Below are positions 49,502-57,905 of a DNA stretch of 64,000 nucleotides, piece by piece. Position 1 is the first letter of the stretch. Each line of letters opens with the position of its first letter. The position numbers were made by a program, and so were the translations under genes. The DNA comes from Planctomycetota bacterium (GTDB lineage Bacteria > Planctomycetota > B15-G4 > SIAN01), in NCBI GenBank assembly GCA_028289345.1, contig JANQQL010000025.1, positions 744,001 to 808,000 on the forward strand. Direction: 5' to 3'. The notes beneath the pieces were generated by a model. It saw only the letters and a program-made list of their open reading frames with translations. It had not been told where the DNA came from and ran no database searches.

Positions 49502-50338
49502 GTGGTTCGTGGCTTCGAAAGGGACTTGTCGCTCGTGGGTTGGAACTTCCAGGGACCTCCGCTGGGTCTGCAGGACTTGCAACGCGATCTTCGGAAGCTT
49601 GGGTTTCAAGATGGCGGCGTCTGGATCGTTCATTCCTCTCTGAGTTCTCTCGGCTGGGTCGTTGGGGGGGCAACGACCGTCGTTCTGGCGTTGCAAGATT
49701 CCCTCGGCGAATCGGGCACACTCGTGATGCCAGCCGCGACCCCTTTCTGTGGAGATCCGGCGAGCTGGGTCGATCCTTCGGTTTCCGAGGAGCACTGGGA
49801 GCGGATTCGAGAAATCCTCCCGTTGTTCGATCGCGACACGACTCCAACCACGCTCGGTGCCATTCCCGAGACATTTCGCACCTGGCCTGGAACCCTCCGA
49901 AGCGGTCATCCGTTGGAGTCTGTCTGCGCAGCCGGCCCCGCGGCAGCCACCATCACGCGCCCTCATCCCTTGGCGTTCTCCGAAGGACCGGACGGGCCCT
50001 TTGGACGGCTTCATGAATTAGACGCGCAGGTCCTCCTCCTCGGAGTTGGTTTCAACCGCTGCACCGCTCTTCACTACGCCGAATCCCTCGTGGCGAATCG
50101 TCGAGTCATGCAGGTTCGGTTCCCGGTCGAAGAGAACGGGGAGCGAACTTGGGTCGAGGTGCCCAACGTGGCGGATGACAACGGCAGGTGTTTCCCGACG
50201 ATCGGCGAAGACTTCCAACGGGCAGGGCATGTTCGATCCGGAACTCTCGGCCGCGCGCAGTGCCTGGTTTTTTCCATGAGAGCCCTGGTGGAGTTTGCGA
50301 CGACCTGGTTCGAGTCGAAGCTCCCTCCCCCCGCCTGA
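49502..50338 (+). CDS. AAC(3)-family N-acetyltransferase (YokD-like)
   Basis: 278 residues of the Antibiotic_NAT fold. LQRDLRKLGFQDGGVWIVHSSLSSLGWVVGGATTVVLALQDSLGESGTLVMPAATPF is the family start; TTLGAIPETFRTWPGTLRSGHPLESVCAAG and LHELDAQVLLLGVGFNRCTALHYAE follow in the usual order. AAC(3) enzymes acetylate aminoglycosides; chromosomal YokD-like members often have other natural substrates. The start is a GTG with weak upstream signals; a GTG at 49535 would give 267 residues. It comes after a PEP mutase-like and a VOC gene. Confidence 0.9.
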   Translation: MVRGFERDLSLVGWNFQGPPLGLQDLQRDLRKLGFQDGGVWIVHSSLSSLGWVVGGATTVVLALQDSLGESGTLVMPAATPFCGDPASWVDPSVSEEHWERIREILPLFDRDTTPTTLGAIPETFRTWPGTLRSGHPLESVCAAGPAAATITRPHPLAFSEGPDGPFGRLHELDAQVLLLGVGFNRCTALHYAESLVANRRVMQVRFPVEENGERTWVEVPNVADDNGRCFPTIGEDFQRAGHVRSGTLGRAQCLVFSMRALVEFATTWFESKLPPPA

Positions 50339-50519
50339 GGTCGGGGCGTTCCTTTCACCCATTGCCTTCCACTCGGAAACCGACCGGAGGCGCACGATGC
50401 TCCCGGCTTGTCAAACCTCCCAACCAACTCGATCGAGAAAGGAAACCGGCCAGTGTTTCCGGGAGGGACGGGATAAGATCCAGGGCGTTCAGAATCCGAA
50501 GCAAGGAAATCACTTCGCG

Positions 50520-50873
50520 ATGTTCGAAGGACTGATCCAACAGATCGAAGCTCACGCCAGCTACGGGCCGGCCATGAAACAGGCAGCTTCCCAGCAGGCT
50601 TGCCTGATCCTGAACTACCACACCCATGGCCCAGGCACCGGTTACTGCGTTTCCATCTGCTCCCAGCAGAGTGGTCTGCTCCCCGTGCTCGGTCAATCTC
50701 TACCTGTGGAGGAGCTGGTTCACGTCAAGGGAATCGGGAAGACCGAGGATCAGTGCCTGTCGTTGATGGCTCCCTTGTCGAATGCGCTCGTGGCTCACTA
50801 CGGCCTTGAGCATTCGCCGACGATTCACTTGAACGGGAAGCCGTTCTCAGGGAGCGCGAACGGCTCTGAGTGA
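50520..50873 (+). CDS. Small conserved-looking hypothetical protein
   Basis: 117 residues, MFEGLIQQIEAHASYGPAMK at the start and LEHSPTIHLNGKPFSG near the end. It has four Cys and two His in a compact sequence (ACLILNYHTHGPG, YCVSICSQQ, KGIGKTEDQC). AAGGA lies 13 bases before the ATG. I do not recognise a family. It lies after the AAC(3)-like gene and converges with phoR. Confidence 0.55.
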   Translation: MFEGLIQQIEAHASYGPAMKQAASQQACLILNYHTHGPGTGYCVSICSQQSGLLPVLGQSLPVEELVHVKGIGKTEDQCLSLMAPLSNALVAHYGLEHSPTIHLNGKPFSGSANGSE

Positions 50874-50975
50874 ACTCGGTCGCCTCGACCGGTCGCGATC
50901 CATGGGCCCTTCGGTCGGCGACCCGTTTGCGAATGGATGGGCGAAACGACTGCGACGAGCTCTGGAGGGCCGGGT

Positions 50976-52769
50976 TCAGACTCCGCAACGACGTTCGGGA
51001 GCCAGTGGGATGCGAACTCGGAAGGTGCTGCCACGGCCCGGCTGACTTTCCAAGAAGATCTGGCCACCCATGCTTTCGGTCGCGTGTTTGACGATCGCCA
51101 AACCCAGGCCCGTCCCTCCCTTCTCACGCGAGCGGGCCTTGTCGACGGTGTAGAACCGCTCGAAGATTCGATCTTGCTCTGAAGGCTCGATGCCGATGCC
51201 CGTGTCTTCCATCTCGAATACCGCGGAGCCGCTTTCCGAGCGAACTCGGAGCCAAAGTTGACCTCCTGACGGGGTGTAGCGGACCGCGTTGGTGAGAAGG
51301 TTGTCGACGATTTCCCGAAGAGTCTCTTCGTCCGAAAGAACTTGGACCGGGTGCTCGCTGATGTCGGTTTCCAGGGTTAGTCCCTGGCCACTCACGTCAT
51401 CGGCGTACTTGGTCACCGAGTCCCCGACGACGTCTCGCAGGTCATGGATGTCACGTTGGTCCAAAGCATGGTCCGACTCGATCCGAGACAACACCAAAAG
51501 GTCGCTTACCAAGGCGCTCAGGCGTTGCGATTGGCGGCGCACTTTGGAAAGGAAGTTCACCCGGATCTCGTCCGGCATCTGAGGATCTTCGTCGACGGTT
51601 TCCAGAATGCCGCGAATCGCCGCGAGAGGCGTTTTCAACTCGTGGGAAACGTTGGCCACGAAGTCCCTCCGGACCGTTTCCAGACGACGCAGCTCCGTAA
51701 CCTCGTGAAGCACGACCACGGACCCGGTGACCTGGTTGCCAACGTCTCGCAAAGGAGAGGCGTGAAGCTGCAGAATCCGTGGGGGACTCCCCGGGAGATG
51801 GACTTCGTCTTGAGCGTTCGTTCCCGTGCGAAGCACCGTGGCCACCGTGTCCGAAACCTTGGGAACACGGGTCAGGTCGAACAACGATCCGCCCGCGTAG
51901 TCGCGCACTTCGACACTGAGCATGCGCGCGGCCGCCTCGTTGACGTGAAGGATGCGCTGCTCGTCGTCGACGGCCACCACGCCTTCCACCATTCCGGCCA
52001 GAACGGCGGCCAGTTTGTGGCGCTCGACCTGCAGCAGTTCGAGTCGGTCGTGCAACCGGGTTTCCATGGAGGCCAGGGCGCGGCTGAGATCTCCGATCTC
52101 GTCGCGACGGGCTTGGGTAATCGCCATCCCCGCCGATCCACCCGCGGCCACCCGTTCGGCGGCGCGAGTCATCTCGGAAATCGGCACGGTGACGCGACGG
52201 GCGAACACGTAGCCCACTGCCAGCGAGAGAAGGGTGGCGCCGACCGCGGCGATCAACAGAGCGTTGCGCAGTCTCCCCAGGCGGATATCCACGGCATTCA
52301 GACGGATCCCGGCTCGCACGATGCCACAGCTCTTGCCATCACTCTGGACGTCCAGCGCGGCGTACATCATTTCCGTGCCGATGGTGTCGCTGAACCGCGA
52401 GTAGGCAGCCACTCCGTTCTCGAGAGCGCCGATCACTTCCGGACGGTCGCGATGGTTGCCCATGGAGGAGGGCGATTCGTCGGAATCGGCGATCACCGTG
52501 CCGTCGACTCGAATGATCGTGAAACGAGTGCCGACCTCGGCCCCGAGCTCTGCAATCCGCTGTTGAAACCCGGTTTGGTCACCACCCTCGAGGACGGGCA
52601 AGGCCGCTTCTTGAATCAGTCGCGCCTGAGCTTCGAGGGACCGGGTGATTTCGTCGCGAGCTTCGTCGACGAACCATCGGGAGCAAATGACCCAGACCAG
52701 GATGGTCGAAAGCGCCAACACCGCGGCGTAGGCCAGATAGAGGCGCAGCAGGAACCGAACGCGGAGCAA
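50976..52769 (-). CDS. phoR: Sensor histidine kinase, PhoR-like
   Basis: 597 residues from a TTG with GGGAG seven bases upstream. Two spans (about 8-30 and 168-190) bracket a periplasmic domain with the phrase TRFTIIRVDGTVIADS, a PAS-like fold. HAMP (190-243), PAS (about 250-360), then HisKA with the phospho-His in VSHELKTPL (His 376) and HATPase with NLLTNAVRYTPSGG, EDTGIGIEPSEQ, FYTVDKARSREKGGTGLGLAIVKH. The order is that of PhoR sensors of phosphate limitation. It starts 3 bases after the phoB stop. No pst genes are in the window, so the phosphate link rests on family order only. Confidence 0.9.
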   Translation of the reverse strand: MLRVRFLLRLYLAYAAVLALSTILVWVICSRWFVDEARDEITRSLEAQARLIQEAALPVLEGGDQTGFQQRIAELGAEVGTRFTIIRVDGTVIADSDESPSSMGNHRDRPEVIGALENGVAAYSRFSDTIGTEMMYAALDVQSDGKSCGIVRAGIRLNAVDIRLGRLRNALLIAAVGATLLSLAVGYVFARRVTVPISEMTRAAERVAAGGSAGMAITQARRDEIGDLSRALASMETRLHDRLELLQVERHKLAAVLAGMVEGVVAVDDEQRILHVNEAAARMLSVEVRDYAGGSLFDLTRVPKVSDTVATVLRTGTNAQDEVHLPGSPPRILQLHASPLRDVGNQVTGSVVVLHEVTELRRLETVRRDFVANVSHELKTPLAAIRGILETVDEDPQMPDEIRVNFLSKVRRQSQRLSALVSDLLVLSRIESDHALDQRDIHDLRDVVGDSVTKYADDVSGQGLTLETDISEHPVQVLSDEETLREIVDNLLTNAVRYTPSGGQLWLRVRSESGSAVFEMEDTGIGIEPSEQDRIFERFYTVDKARSREKGGTGLGLAIVKHATESMGGQIFLESQPGRGSTFRVRIPLAPERRCGV

Positions 52770-52772
52770 GAA

Positions 52773-53468
52773 TCAGCTCCCGTCGCGGAATCGGTAACCC
52801 ACTCCTCGCACGGTCTGGATCAGGTCGTTGTGAGAGCCGAGCTTGCTGCGAATGGCTCGAATGTGCACGTCGATGTTGCGCTCCAACACCACGGCGTGCT
52901 CCCCGATGACGCGCGACAGCAGTTGGCTGCGGGTGAACACCCGACCAGGATGCGACGCCAGGAAATGGAGTAGACGGAGTTCCGTGGCGGTGAAGGAAAC
53001 CGGTTCGTCGTCGACAGTGACTTCGAAGCGGTCGGGGTCGATGACCAGGCCAGGCAAGCTAATCCGGCTGCTGGTGGCTTCGGCTTCTTTGAAGGGGCCG
53101 CGGCGTAGGACGGCGCGGACGCGAGCCACCAGCTCCTTCGGGCTGAACGGTTTGGTCACGTAGTCGTCGGCGCCGAGTTCCAGTCCCACGACCACGTCGG
53201 ACTCTTCTCCCTTCGCGGTCACCATGGCGACGCGAATCGGACTGGTCACCGGGTCGGATTTCATCCGGCGACAGACTTCCAATCCGTCCATTCCGGGCAA
53301 CATGAGGTCCAGCACCACGAGGTCAGGGAGTTCTTTACGGACGGTGTCCAATCCCTCCTTGCCGTCGCGGCTGGAGAGGACTCGAAACCCCTCACGTTCC
53401 AGGTTGTAACGGATGACGTCGAGGATGTCGGGCTCGTCCTCGACCACGAGGATCTTTTGGCGCTCCAC
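52773..53468 (-). CDS. phoB: OmpR/PhoB-family response regulator
   Basis: 231 residues from a GTG at 53468, GGAG seven bases upstream. Receiver domain: LVVEDEPDILDVIRYNL, the phospho-acceptor Asp 54 in LVVLDLMLPGMDG, Thr in MVTAKGEE and Lys 106 in DYVTKPFSP. The C-terminal winged helix ends HAVVLERNIDVHIRAIRSKLGSH then IQTVRGVGYRF. It has all key residues and pairs with the downstream kinase. No clear PHO box is visible upstream. Confidence 0.92.
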   Translation of the reverse strand: MERQKILVVEDEPDILDVIRYNLEREGFRVLSSRDGKEGLDTVRKELPDLVVLDLMLPGMDGLEVCRRMKSDPVTSPIRVAMVTAKGEESDVVVGLELGADDYVTKPFSPKELVARVRAVLRRGPFKEAEATSSRISLPGLVIDPDRFEVTVDDEPVSFTATELRLLHFLASHPGRVFTRSQLLSRVIGEHAVVLERNIDVHIRAIRSKLGSHNDLIQTVRGVGYRFRDGS

Positions 53469-53741
53469 TACGGACTCCGAAGGAGAGTTGGGGCGAACTC
53501 GGAAGAGGAGAGCCGCGGCCGAGAGAGGGCTGGGGCTGCCCTGGTTTTCGAGAGTTCCCGAAAGTTTGCGTGAAGGAAGTCTGGCGAATCCAAAACAAGA
53601 AATCGTGAAGGCGGAGTGAATGCTCCGGCCCGGTGATTTGGTTGAGTCAAACGACCAAGATGCTCGAAGTCCCAATATAGCGGATCCCGCTCGGCTGGTT
53701 GGAAACGGTCTTCCGAGCCGAATCGAAGAGGGCGAGGAGCC

Positions 53742-54140
53742 ATGAGTCAAAGCGACATGCTGCTGTTCTCTTCCCAGGAGTTCACGCCACTCCCCGGCGA
53801 GGATGAGTCGACCAATCCCGGGGTTTTCGGCAAGTCTCTGGCCGAGTGGTTGGCGGGGGCACTGACCGATCGTGGGATGAGTTGCGAGGAGGTTCTGCCC
53901 GAGGACTTCGGCTGGTGCCTCCCGATTTCGAGTCCCGCCGGTCGACTCTTCGTGGCGTGCGCGAATCTCGAGGAATCGACCACCGAGTGGCGTACGTTCG
54001 TGTTCTCGGAAGGAGGTTGGGGGGCGCGCCTCCTTGGTCGACCTCACGCCAAAGACTCGGTGGAGACCGTCTTTGACTTGGTCCACGAGTGCTTGAGGGA
54101 CAACCCTTCGGTCACCGAGCTGCGCGGCACCTCGTCGTAA
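53742..54140 (+). CDS. Small soluble hypothetical protein
   Basis: 132 residues; GAGGAG lies just before the ATG. The core ALTDRGMSCEEVLPEDFGWCLPISSPAGRLFVACAN resembles small cytosolic proteins seen in many proteobacteria and planctomycetes, where an EDFGW motif follows a helix ending in RG. No function is known to me. It diverges from phoB and converges on a membrane-protein gene. Confidence 0.75.
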   Translation: MSQSDMLLFSSQEFTPLPGEDESTNPGVFGKSLAEWLAGALTDRGMSCEEVLPEDFGWCLPISSPAGRLFVACANLEESTTEWRTFVFSEGGWGARLLGRPHAKDSVETVFDLVHECLRDNPSVTELRGTSS

Positions 54141-54224
54141 TCGCGGAGCGGGACGCGGTGCTTGGGATCGATCCGTCAACCGGCCCAGCTGTATTGCCCA
54201 AACGCCCTCGCACGGATCGATGGC

Positions 54225-55034
54225 TCAGAGCCGGTAGTGTCGGATCAGTCGCAGGTTGACGCTCAACACGAGAAAGAGAATGCACAACTCGAGGGTCTCT
54301 TCGATCGCGGGAACCAGGTCGATCTGAGACTTGGTGGACCACAGGTGTCCGCCCAGCCACTCGAGTCCGAGGAACAGTGGGACAAGGACGGCCAAGGTTG
54401 CGAGCCGCTGATGAATCGCCCGACGAGCGCTGGCAGAAAAGGGGGCCAGAAGTCGGCGCACCGCGTAGTGGAAAACGGCCACGACCAAAATCAGCACCGG
54501 TCCGTACAGCAACAACCAGGAATACCCACCCCCAAGAGAGGGAATCTGTTCCCCGATGCCGGTGGTTTGAGTGAGACGCGTGCCCAGCATCTCGTGAATG
54601 ACGATGACTTCGTCCATGGCGAGAAAGGCGGCGAGCAACGCGGCGGCTCGATAGGCCCCAGCGATGGCAGGGGTCATGGTGCTCGGCCGCTGTCGGGCCC
54701 AGCCGAGGACTGCGCACGACACGCCAACGGCAAGGAACAGTACGCTTTCGAACCAGGTCGCGGCCGTGCCCTCTTTGGTGAGGTCGAACTCGAGTGCCAA
54801 GCGAGTCCAAAGGCTCCGGCTGGAGTCAATCTCGGTGCCAAGCAGGGTCCCGGCGACGACCAACGTCGCGATCCCCATCAGGAGCCAGTTCAACGCATCC
54901 AAGGCCTGTTGAACCGTCCAGGGATCCAAGTGGGAGATGGGGCTCGGGAGCACCGCATTCCTCGCTTGGGCGGAGGAAGATCTTCGGCGCGAACGGTGGG
55001 GTGGAGGCGTGGCCACTTTGAGCGGGGAATTCAT
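54225..55034 (-). CDS. Six-span membrane protein, hypothetical
   Basis: 269 residues with six hydrophobic segments: LNWLLMGIATLVVAGTLLG, WFESVLFLAVGVSCAVLGW, AALLAAFLAMDEVIVIHEML, WLLLYGPVLILVVAVFHYAV, LATLAVLVPLFLGLEWLGG and ETLELCILFLVLSVNLRLI. The acidic and His residues in span 3 (MDEVIVIHE) and near the C-terminus (PAIEETLE) could be a metal or proton site. I do not recognise a family. The start at 55034 has no strong ribosome site. Confidence 0.7.
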   Translation of the reverse strand: MNSPLKVATPPPHRSRRRSSSAQARNAVLPSPISHLDPWTVQQALDALNWLLMGIATLVVAGTLLGTEIDSSRSLWTRLALEFDLTKEGTAATWFESVLFLAVGVSCAVLGWARQRPSTMTPAIAGAYRAAALLAAFLAMDEVIVIHEMLGTRLTQTTGIGEQIPSLGGGYSWLLLYGPVLILVVAVFHYAVRRLLAPFSASARRAIHQRLATLAVLVPLFLGLEWLGGHLWSTKSQIDLVPAIEETLELCILFLVLSVNLRLIRHYRL

Positions 55035-55329
55035 CGGCGTCTTAGTAGCGGGGATCGATTCCCACTGGCCGGAAAAGGTTTCTCCGACCAGACGCTCTTC
55101 CATCGCCGGCCCCACGGAGCGCGAGGATTTCCGCGGGGCCGGGGGCATCCGGCCCCACGCCTGGGACCGGCCCCCCGTCGCCCCCCGGGGAACCGAGATT
55201 CGAAACTCTCCCAGGCTCGGGTCCTGGCGGGAATTCTTCGAGCAAGGAGTCACACCGCGCACCCTGGTGCGTAAGGTCGAGCGCCCCGACTCGACGTTCC
55301 TCGTCTTTTCCCTTTGAGAGTCTTTGGTC

Positions 55330-56673
55330 ATGCGCGCGATGTTCCTCTGCCTTTTCGCAACCTCCTCTTTTCTGGCCGGGTCCGGCGTGGCGACCGGTCA
55401 GATCTTCGTCGACCAGAGCGCTCCTGGCGGAGACGGGAGCTCTTGGTCCCAAGCCATAAATGATTTGGGGGCGGCCCTGGCCGGGGCCTCCAACGGCGAT
55501 CAGATCTGGGTGGCCGAAGGGGTCTACTCCGGCGGATTCACGGTTCCCAATGGGGTCGAAATGTACGGCGGATTTCGATCCGGCGACCAGTCCCTGATTG
55601 CTCGGCGGCCGCATCTCCAACGGTCCGTCCTGGACGGGCAGTCCAACGATCGAGTCCTGAACCTGGGTTCGTGCGTGGTGGACGGCTTCGTGGTACGCAA
55701 TGGCCAAGCCGATTCCGTGGGAGGCGGTGGCGCGTTGGTGGACGGGACGAATCCGACCATTCGCCGCTGCTGGTTCACTGGAAACCGGAACGTCGGAGGT
55801 CGCGGATCGACGTTGTTCGTGACCAACGGCGCCGATCCGGTGGTGGAGAGCAGCTTCTTCGTCGGCAACGTCGGAAACGGCCACGTGATCGACGTGTGGA
55901 ACGCGAAGGGCACGTTTCGAAACATCGTCGTTTACGACAATCTCGACAACGGCCTTCACATGCAGAACAACGCCGACCCTGTCATCGAGAACAGCATCTT
56001 TGCAAACAACACCGGTGCCGGGCTTTGCGCCATTTCGAGTACTGACGACCCGATTTTTCGCAACAACCTGCTGTTCAACAACGGGTTTGCCTTGTTCCAT
56101 GTCCGGGGCCAGAACCTCAACGACATCGACGACATCAACGCACTGAGCTTTGCCTCTGGAAACATGGCAGCGGCGCCGGGTTTCGTGGATCCGGCGCAGG
56201 AAGACTATCGACTGCGTGCCGATTCCCCGTGCATCGACACGGGAGTGCCCGGCAGCTCTTTCGACTCGTTCCAGGACTTCTACGGCAACTCGCGCGTGCT
56301 GGATGGCGACGTCAATGACATCAACACCGCGGACGTGGGAGCCCACGAGTACTCCAACGTGACTCTGGACTACACGGGAACGCCGGTGGCCGGCTCGCCG
56401 ATCACGCTCGTCATCGACGGAACCCCGGGACTCACGACGTACTTGTCGCTCGGGGTCGGGAGCGATTCGGGAGTCTTCTTTCCGCGCTTCGGCTACCTGT
56501 TCGCGGACCTGACCAAGTTTTGGATCCTGTTCCCCGTGGCCAGTGCGCCGACCAGCTTTCCGATGAAGATTCCCGGCGCCCTGGGTGGCGGCGGGACGTT
56601 GTTCCTTCAGGCCGTGTCCTTCAATGCGGTCACTGGGAATCTGAGCAACCCGATCGAGATTGCCGTTCCCTGA
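55330..56673 (+). CDS. Secreted right-handed beta-helix protein
   Basis: 447 residues. The signal peptide is MRAMFLCLFATSSFLAGSGVATGQ. From residue 25 it begins IFVDQSAPGGDGSSWSQAINDLGAAL, the usual opening of right-handed parallel beta-helix proteins (DUF1565-like), and has rungs such as GLHMQNNADPVIENSIFANNTGAGL. It ends PGFVDPAQEDYRLRADSPCIDTG and DVGAHEY, as in polysaccharide lyase-like adhesins. The last 100 residues (PVAGSPITLVIDG, FLQAVSFNAVTGNLSNPIEIAV) are a second beta-sandwich shared in outline with two other secreted proteins here. It probably binds or cuts a polymer at the surface. Confidence 0.85.
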   Translation: MRAMFLCLFATSSFLAGSGVATGQIFVDQSAPGGDGSSWSQAINDLGAALAGASNGDQIWVAEGVYSGGFTVPNGVEMYGGFRSGDQSLIARRPHLQRSVLDGQSNDRVLNLGSCVVDGFVVRNGQADSVGGGGALVDGTNPTIRRCWFTGNRNVGGRGSTLFVTNGADPVVESSFFVGNVGNGHVIDVWNAKGTFRNIVVYDNLDNGLHMQNNADPVIENSIFANNTGAGLCAISSTDDPIFRNNLLFNNGFALFHVRGQNLNDIDDINALSFASGNMAAAPGFVDPAQEDYRLRADSPCIDTGVPGSSFDSFQDFYGNSRVLDGDVNDINTADVGAHEYSNVTLDYTGTPVAGSPITLVIDGTPGLTTYLSLGVGSDSGVFFPRFGYLFADLTKFWILFPVASAPTSFPMKIPGALGGGGTLFLQAVSFNAVTGNLSNPIEIAVP

Positions 56674-56704
56674 TTGACTTCCGTCGAAACCGTCTTGCAT
56701 CGAA

Positions 56705-56742
56705 AAACGGCCGGTGACTCGAAACTCGAGCACCGGCCGTTT
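56705..56742. terminator. Bidirectional intrinsic terminator
   Basis: AAACGGCCGGTG and CACCGGCCGTTT form a 12-bp stem with a 14-nt loop. T-rich tails follow on both strands (plus: TTTCTGTTCTTTC; minus: GTTTTTCG). It separates the convergent beta-helix and SRPBCC/DUF4287-like genes. Confidence 0.85.
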
Positions 56743-56798
56743 CTGTTCTTTCAGGAGTCGACCTGCTTCTCAGGCATCGATCGGTCCGAGGGAGATTC

Positions 56799-57539
56799 TC
56801 AGTCCTTCAGTGCCTTCGAAAGGGCGGCGAATCGCTCGGCCCAGAACTCCTTGCGCTTGGCAATGTCCGCCGCGGACGGAAGTTTGTTGTGCTGGACGGC
56901 GACTTGGCTCTTGCTGCTTCCCTTGGCGGTGAACACGGCTTCAATCGTCGTTCCGTCTTCCGCCACGAAGCGAGCATACTTCGGTCGTGTGCACTTGCGA
57001 GGCTTGAGGCCAGCGTCGGCAAGCCAGCGAGCGCGGCCCTTTGCCGTCGCAAATGCCTCGTAGAGATCCATCACGGCAACAGGAAAGGTCTTGCTCTTGT
57101 TGGCGCTGAAAGATCCGTCTCCGCGTTGGCCGACGTCCCGCAGTCCTTTGATCCGTTCGTATCCGACGGTGAGAGTCTGCGACCACCATGCGCTCACGTC
57201 GAAGTGTTCGGAAATATGGCGGGCGATGTCCCGGTGAGACATTCGGTGGGCCTTGGCGCGATCGAGTGCCTTCACCCATTGTTTCCAAGTCTTGCCGGTC
57301 TTCTCCTGAACCGACTTGTCCGAGGTTCCCGCAAGGGCCGCATCGTCGGACGGGGAGGAGGAATGCGTCGTGCCCCCAGAAGTCTTCTTGGCGACCGTTT
57401 GTGCAGTTGCTTTCCGAGTCGTCTTCTTCTTGGGGGCCTGGTTCTTCTTGAGGACCTGGACTCGGGCCGCGGTGTAAGACTCACCCGTTTTCTGCATGCG
57501 GCGACGGACGCGTCGCTTGAGATCTTTGTTCGTTGGCAT
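56799..57539 (-). CDS. DUF4287-type protein with an SRPBCC-like C-terminal half
   Basis: 246 residues from the ATG at 57539, with AAGGA about eight bases upstream. The N-terminus is very basic (MPTNKDLKRRVRRRMQKTGE and KKKTTRKATAQTVAKK), and so could bind nucleic acid. Residues about 75-145 match the DUF4287 motif: SVQEKTGKTWKQWVKALD, HRDIARHISEHFDVSAWWSQTLTVGYERIKGLR. The C-terminal half (TFPVAVMDLYEAFA, WLADAGLKP, VQHNKLPSAADIAKRKEFWAERFAAL) is the SRPBCC fold that usually follows DUF4287. No ligand is known. It is alone between a terminator and a 366-nt gap. Confidence 0.8.
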   Translation of the reverse strand: MPTNKDLKRRVRRRMQKTGESYTAARVQVLKKNQAPKKKTTRKATAQTVAKKTSGGTTHSSSPSDDAALAGTSDKSVQEKTGKTWKQWVKALDRAKAHRMSHRDIARHISEHFDVSAWWSQTLTVGYERIKGLRDVGQRGDGSFSANKSKTFPVAVMDLYEAFATAKGRARWLADAGLKPRKCTRPKYARFVAEDGTTIEAVFTAKGSSKSQVAVQHNKLPSAADIAKRKEFWAERFAALSKALKD

Positions 57540-57905
57540 CGGAAACATCCTTTTCGCTCTTCCATGAACCCTGTTTCCCCAGCAATCAGACTTCACGGAA
57601 TCCGAAGAGTGTTTCGATGCGATGTCGCATTTCGAGCATGGCTCGGTCCGGGAGTATTCCCCCCTTTGCCTCAGAGCAGCCCTCGCTGGGGGAGAGCGGG
57701 TGAGGTTTGGCGCGGATGATCGCCGAGGGAGACAATGCCCACAGGCCTCCTTCCCGTCAAGTCAGGCGCCGCCCGGGCTCCCCGGGGGAATCGACCCCAG
57801 AGCACGATCCTGCAAGTCCTTCTCTGCTCGCCGGGCTAAGTTTCTCGTGTTCCAGCTCACCGTGTCGTCGCCACCAAGTTGTCCCAGTCGCGAGGTGCTC
57901 CCCCC
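57540..57905. other. Divergent intergenic region, 366 nt, no gene seen
   Basis: This lies between the DUF4287-type gene and the FG-GAP gene and should hold both promoters. I see GC-rich partial palindromes (57770-57795, around CCCGGGCTCCCCGGG) but no RNA gene or strong promoter. Confidence 0.4.

Noticed and set aside
41501..50338. Integron cassette array
   Set aside because: Gene families fit, but adjacent genes overlap by 1-4 bases and I found no attC-type imperfect palindromes or integrase.
50874..50975. Terminator between the small hypothetical gene and phoR
   Set aside because: No stem followed by a T-run is visible in the 102-nt convergent gap.
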